From Cytophagaceae bacterium (GTDB lineage Bacteria > Bacteroidota > Bacteroidia > Cytophagales > Cytophagaceae), in NCBI GenBank assembly GCA_021151805.1, contig JAGKWN010000040.1, forward strand, positions 1 through 35,075: a stretch of DNA of 35,075 bases, written 5' to 3'. Below, in pieces: positions 32,113-35,075 of this stretch; positions within the stretch are counted from its first letter, which is position 1, and each line of letters opens with the position of its first letter. A program made the position numbers and the translations under genes. Under the pieces are notes generated by a model. That model was not told the origin of the DNA. It was given only the letters and a program-made list of their open reading frames with translations, and ran no database searches.

Positions 32113-33444
32113 TTATCTTTCAAAAGTTAATCGTTTCCCTTTAACATCTTCATTAAATGCACCTTCATGATATACCCAATTCCCTGAAACAAAGGTATCT
32201 GTTATGCTGGATTTGAAAATATACCCTTCAAAAGGCGACCAACCACATTTAGAAAGAATATTACTTTTTTCAACCATCCACGGTTTATTCAGATCCACAA
32301 GAACTAAATCTGCATAATACCCTTCGCGTATATAACCTCTTTTTTCAATCTGGAATAAATCGGCCACATTGTGCGACATCTTTTCAGCGATCCGTTGTAA
32401 AGATATTTTCCCCTGGTGATATTTTTCGAGCATGGCTACTAAACTATGCTGCACCAGCGGCCCGCCGGACGGCGCATCTATGTATGGCAGTTCTTTTTCT
32501 TCAATCGTATGCGGAGCATGGTCTGTAGCAATCACATCGATGCGGTTATCCAGCACCGCCTGCCAGATTGCTTCACGGTCTGCGGCCGTCTTCACTGCCG
32601 GATTCCATTTGATATAATTCCCCTTTGTTGCATAATCTTCATTCGAAAACCACAAGTGATGAATACATGCTTCGGCCGTAATTTTCTTTTCCTTCAACGG
32701 AATCGTATTGGTAAATAAATCCAGCTCCTTCGCCGTGGATATATGCAGGATGTGCAAACGTGTACCATGTTTCTTCGCCAGTGCTACCGCCTTGGATGAA
32801 GATGCATAGCAGGCTTCTTCACTGCGGATGAGATGATGATAGGTAGCATCCAGCTTATCTCCGTACAATGCTTTATATTTTTCTGTATTTACACGTACAA
32901 TCGGGTCTTCTTCAGCATGTATCGCAATCAGCATTTTCACCTGGGAAAAAATCCGGTCCAGCATTTCAGCATTATCAACCAGCATATCCCCTGTTGACGA
33001 ACCCATGAAGATTTTGATCCCGCATACATTTTTCGGATCTGTCTTCAACAGCTCATCCACATTGCTGTTTGTGGTGCCCATGAAAAATGAATAGTTGGCA
33101 AGACTGGTTCGGGACGCGATTTCATATTTCTGTTCCAATAATTCCTGCGTAACCGTGGCCGGTTTAGTATTCGGCATTTCCATGTAACTGGTCACTCCAC
33201 CCGCAACAGCAGCTTTGGCTTCGGTATAAATGGTTGCTTTATGTGTCAGGCCGGGCTCCCTGAAATGTACCTGGTCATCAATCACACCAGGGAAAATATA
33301 TTTACCGGCTGCATAAATCGTTTCATCGGCAATAGCATCGATTTTTCCGATCTGTTTAATCAAACCATCTTCTATCCAGATATCAGCCTGAAAGATCTGC
33401 CCTTCATTTACTATATTTGTATTACTTATTTTAATACTACCCAT
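32113..33444 (-). CDS. pyrC: Dihydroorotase
   Basis: This is a 443-aa amidohydrolase if translation starts at ATG 33444 (MGSIKISNTN); an upstream in-frame ATG at 33492 adds 16 residues unlike family starts. It converts N-carbamoyl-aspartate to dihydroorotate in pyrimidine synthesis. Motifs are FPGVIDDQVHFREPG (51-65), AGGVTSYMEMPNT, AIHAEED, LHILHIST and VIATDHAPHT, which supply the remaining metal and substrate ligands. The first His of the usual HxH is Gln (Q58-V-H60), a form that I recall as common in Bacteroidota enzymes, so it should not be read as loss of function. It is chromosomal, transcribed towards tRNA-His and divergent from the helicase gene. Confidence 0.93.
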   Translation of the reverse strand: MGSIKISNTNIVNEGQIFQADIWIEDGLIKQIGKIDAIADETIYAAGKYIFPGVIDDQVHFREPGLTHKATIYTEAKAAVAGGVTSYMEMPNTKPATVTQELLEQKYEIASRTSLANYSFFMGTTNSNVDELLKTDPKNVCGIKIFMGSSTGDMLVDNAEMLDRIFSQVKMLIAIHAEEDPIVRVNTEKYKALYGDKLDATYHHLIRSEEACYASSSKAVALAKKHGTRLHILHISTAKELDLFTNTIPLKEKKITAEACIHHLWFSNEDYATKGNYIKWNPAVKTAADREAIWQAVLDNRIDVIATDHAPHTIEEKELPYIDAPSGGPLVQHSLVAMLEKYHQGKISLQRIAEKMSHNVADLFQIEKRGYIREGYYADLVLVDLNKPWMVEKSNILSKCGWSPFEGYIFKSSITDTFVSGNWVYHEGAFNEDVKGKRLTFER

Positions 33445-33630
33445 GTCTTCATAATTCTGATGTGGGCCAAATTTACTAAATCTACTATACACTTCGGTAA
33501 TGAATTATATTGGTTTTTACACTAAAGCCCTTACGAAATCAACCGAAGATAACTTCAGATTCCGCATAGCATCATTATTGCGTGTCGGCGGACCATCATT
33601 CATCATTTATAATTTATAATTATTAGCTCC

Positions 33631-34998
33631 TTGAATTTCGAAGAACTTAAATTAAACAGACAACTCCTCAATGCAATTGAGGAGGCTGGTTATACTGAAC
33701 CAACTGAAATTCAGTGGAAAGCAATACCGCAGATTCTTGCGGGGCATGATATTATTGGTGTGGCTCAAACCGGTACAGGTAAAACGGCGGCTTATGCCTT
33801 ACCGATCCTGATGAAAATAAAATATGCACAGGGGCATAATCCGAGAGCACTTATTTTTGGCCCGACGCGCGAACTCGTGATGCAGATTGAAATTGCGCTT
33901 AAGCAACTGGCAACATATACAGACCTCCGTATTGTAGCCCTATATGGCGGCACAGGTACGAAGCTGCAAAAAGAACAACTGCAGAAAGGCGTTGATATTA
34001 TTGTTGCTACTCCTGGTCGTTTCCTTGATTTATATCTTGAAGAAGAGTTTGTGCTGAAAGACGTACGAACCATGGTGCTTGATGAAGCAGACAAGATGAT
34101 GGACATGGGCTTCATGCCGCAGCTGCGCAAGATGCTTGAAGTTATTCCACGTAAAAGACAGAATCTGTTATTCTCTGCAACACTCTCCGAACGTGTTGAA
34201 CGCTTAACCGAGGAATTCCTGGAGTACCCGATGAAGATCGAAGTAACTCCGCAGGCAACACCTGCTGTACTGATCAGTCAAAAGTTGTTTCAGGTACCAA
34301 ACTTTAAAACAAAAATTCATTTATTGGAATATTTGATCCGCAAAGACCCGAGCGTGACTCGCGCCATTGTTTTTGTGCGAACAAAAAAATCTGCCGATGA
34401 TATTTATAAATTCATCGTAAGAAAAACGACAAATACCTGTAGAATCATACATGCAAATAAAGATCAGAACAGCCGCATCAATGCAATGGATGATTTTAAA
34501 GATGGCACAATAAAAATTCTGGTTGCAACGGATGTGGCAGCACGGGGAATTGACGTACGTGAAGTAAGTCACGTAATCAATTTTGACGTACCCATCATTT
34601 ACGACGATTACATTCATCGCATAGGCCGTACCGGAAGAGCCAATAACACAGGCATCGCCATTACTTTTGCAACCGAAGCAGAACTTTATCACATTGATAA
34701 AATTGAAAAGATGATCCGCATGCAGATATCAAGAGAAGAAATTCCTGCGGAAGTTGAGATCACTGAGACAAGTTTTGAAGAGAGCCAGGAGTTTGCACGC
34801 GAATTAGATTTCTACAAGAAAAAAGATGATCCTTCTTATAAAGGAGCATTCCATGAAAAGAAAAGAGATATAAAAACGAATGTAAAAAGCACATCATACC
34901 GACCTGCCAAACCGGAGAAAAAGAAGGTCTCGAAGAACGACAAACCATTGCGGGCAAAAGGACCCAAACCAATCCAACCGAAAAAACCAAAAAAATAA
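33631..34998 (+). CDS. rhlE: DEAD-box RNA helicase (RhlE-like)
   Basis: The 455-aa product appears to start at TTG 33631 (MNFEELKLNRQLL); no better ATG is near. All superfamily 2 motifs are present: Q motif (TEIQWKAIPQIL), Walker A AQTGTGKT (45-52), PTRELVMQIE, DEAD (151-154), SAT, TDVAARGIDV and HRIGRTGRA (about 328-336). A Lys/Pro-rich C-terminal extension (about 390-455) probably binds RNA. It unwinds short RNA duplexes during ribosome assembly or mRNA turnover, especially in the cold. It is divergently arranged from the dihydroorotase gene and is part of the chromosomal flank. Confidence 0.92.
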   Translation: MNFEELKLNRQLLNAIEEAGYTEPTEIQWKAIPQILAGHDIIGVAQTGTGKTAAYALPILMKIKYAQGHNPRALIFGPTRELVMQIEIALKQLATYTDLRIVALYGGTGTKLQKEQLQKGVDIIVATPGRFLDLYLEEEFVLKDVRTMVLDEADKMMDMGFMPQLRKMLEVIPRKRQNLLFSATLSERVERLTEEFLEYPMKIEVTPQATPAVLISQKLFQVPNFKTKIHLLEYLIRKDPSVTRAIVFVRTKKSADDIYKFIVRKTTNTCRIIHANKDQNSRINAMDDFKDGTIKILVATDVAARGIDVREVSHVINFDVPIIYDDYIHRIGRTGRANNTGIAITFATEAELYHIDKIEKMIRMQISREEIPAEVEITETSFEESQEFARELDFYKKKDDPSYKGAFHEKKRDIKTNVKSTSYRPAKPEKKKVSKNDKPLRAKGPKPIQPKKPKK

Positions 34999-35075
34999 TG
35001 TTAATCATTGTTAATAAATTTCCATCAAAGTATTGGATTTGATATTTTCATCTATTAAATTTGATCGTCTTAAAG

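Noticed and set aside
32113..33444. Loss of a catalytic His in dihydroorotase (QVH instead of HxH)
   Set aside because: The DDQVHFREPG form is, to my knowledge, normal for Bacteroidota enzymes, and all later ligands are intact.
1..35075. CRISPR array or diversity-generating retroelement
   Set aside because: No regularly spaced repeats and no reverse transcriptase are visible in any frame.

Overview
The window comes from a member of the Bacteroidota, most likely a Cytophaga-like organism, although the genus is a guess. Three things point there. The promoters I can find have the TTTG / TAnnTTTG form (an R-M regulator and tRNA-His). The dihydroorotase carries the DDQVH variant of the metal motif. 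The phage-like and recombinase genes are of types common in that phylum. The right end (about 31.95-35.0 kb) looks like chromosome: tRNA-His, dihydroorotase (pyrC) and a DEAD-box RNA helicase. Everything to its left looks like accessory DNA.

Region 1-7.9 kb is AT-rich, reads leftwards and is a defence island. It holds a prokaryotic Argonaute-like protein cut by the left edge (PIWI motif positions lack the expected Asp), a stand-alone N6-adenine methyltransferase, a 1025-aa type IIG restriction-methylation fusion, a small XRE regulator whose operator overlaps its own promoter, an Mrr-type restriction endonuclease and a second HTH protein.

Region 8.0-11.6 kb reads rightwards. It has small unknown genes, a 202-aa protein paired with an XRE-ImmA/IrrE metallopeptidase, a non-coding stretch with an unusual pair of inverted repeats sharing one centre, and a protein made of a duplicated DNA-binding-like unit.

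Region 11.7-22.1 kb is tightly packed and looks like a virion gene cluster. I recognise no terminase, portal, tape measure, sheath or baseplate. It encodes a 241-aa protein followed by a strong hairpin terminator (candidate major capsid protein), several small beta-rich proteins (two of them paralogous, one split by a frameshift), at least five membrane-anchored proteins with Lys/Arg-rich tails, three peptidoglycan-active proteins and a beta-helix receptor-binding protein. One lysozyme ends in an in-phase A AAA AAC heptamer whose -1 frame encodes a membrane anchor. Together this suggests a provirus of a tailless, membrane-containing dsDNA virus. That is inference, not proof.

Region 22.1-32.0 kb holds DNA-processing and lysis genes: a methyltransferase, a 1407-aa SNF2-like helicase, a RecA/RadA-like ATPase, a 3TM-type holin and an AT-rich cassette flanked by a degenerate copy of the holin tail. 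It ends with a large serine recombinase whose reading frame runs into tRNA-His, the likely attachment site. No left attachment site could be recognised, so it is unresolved whether the defence island belongs to the same element.
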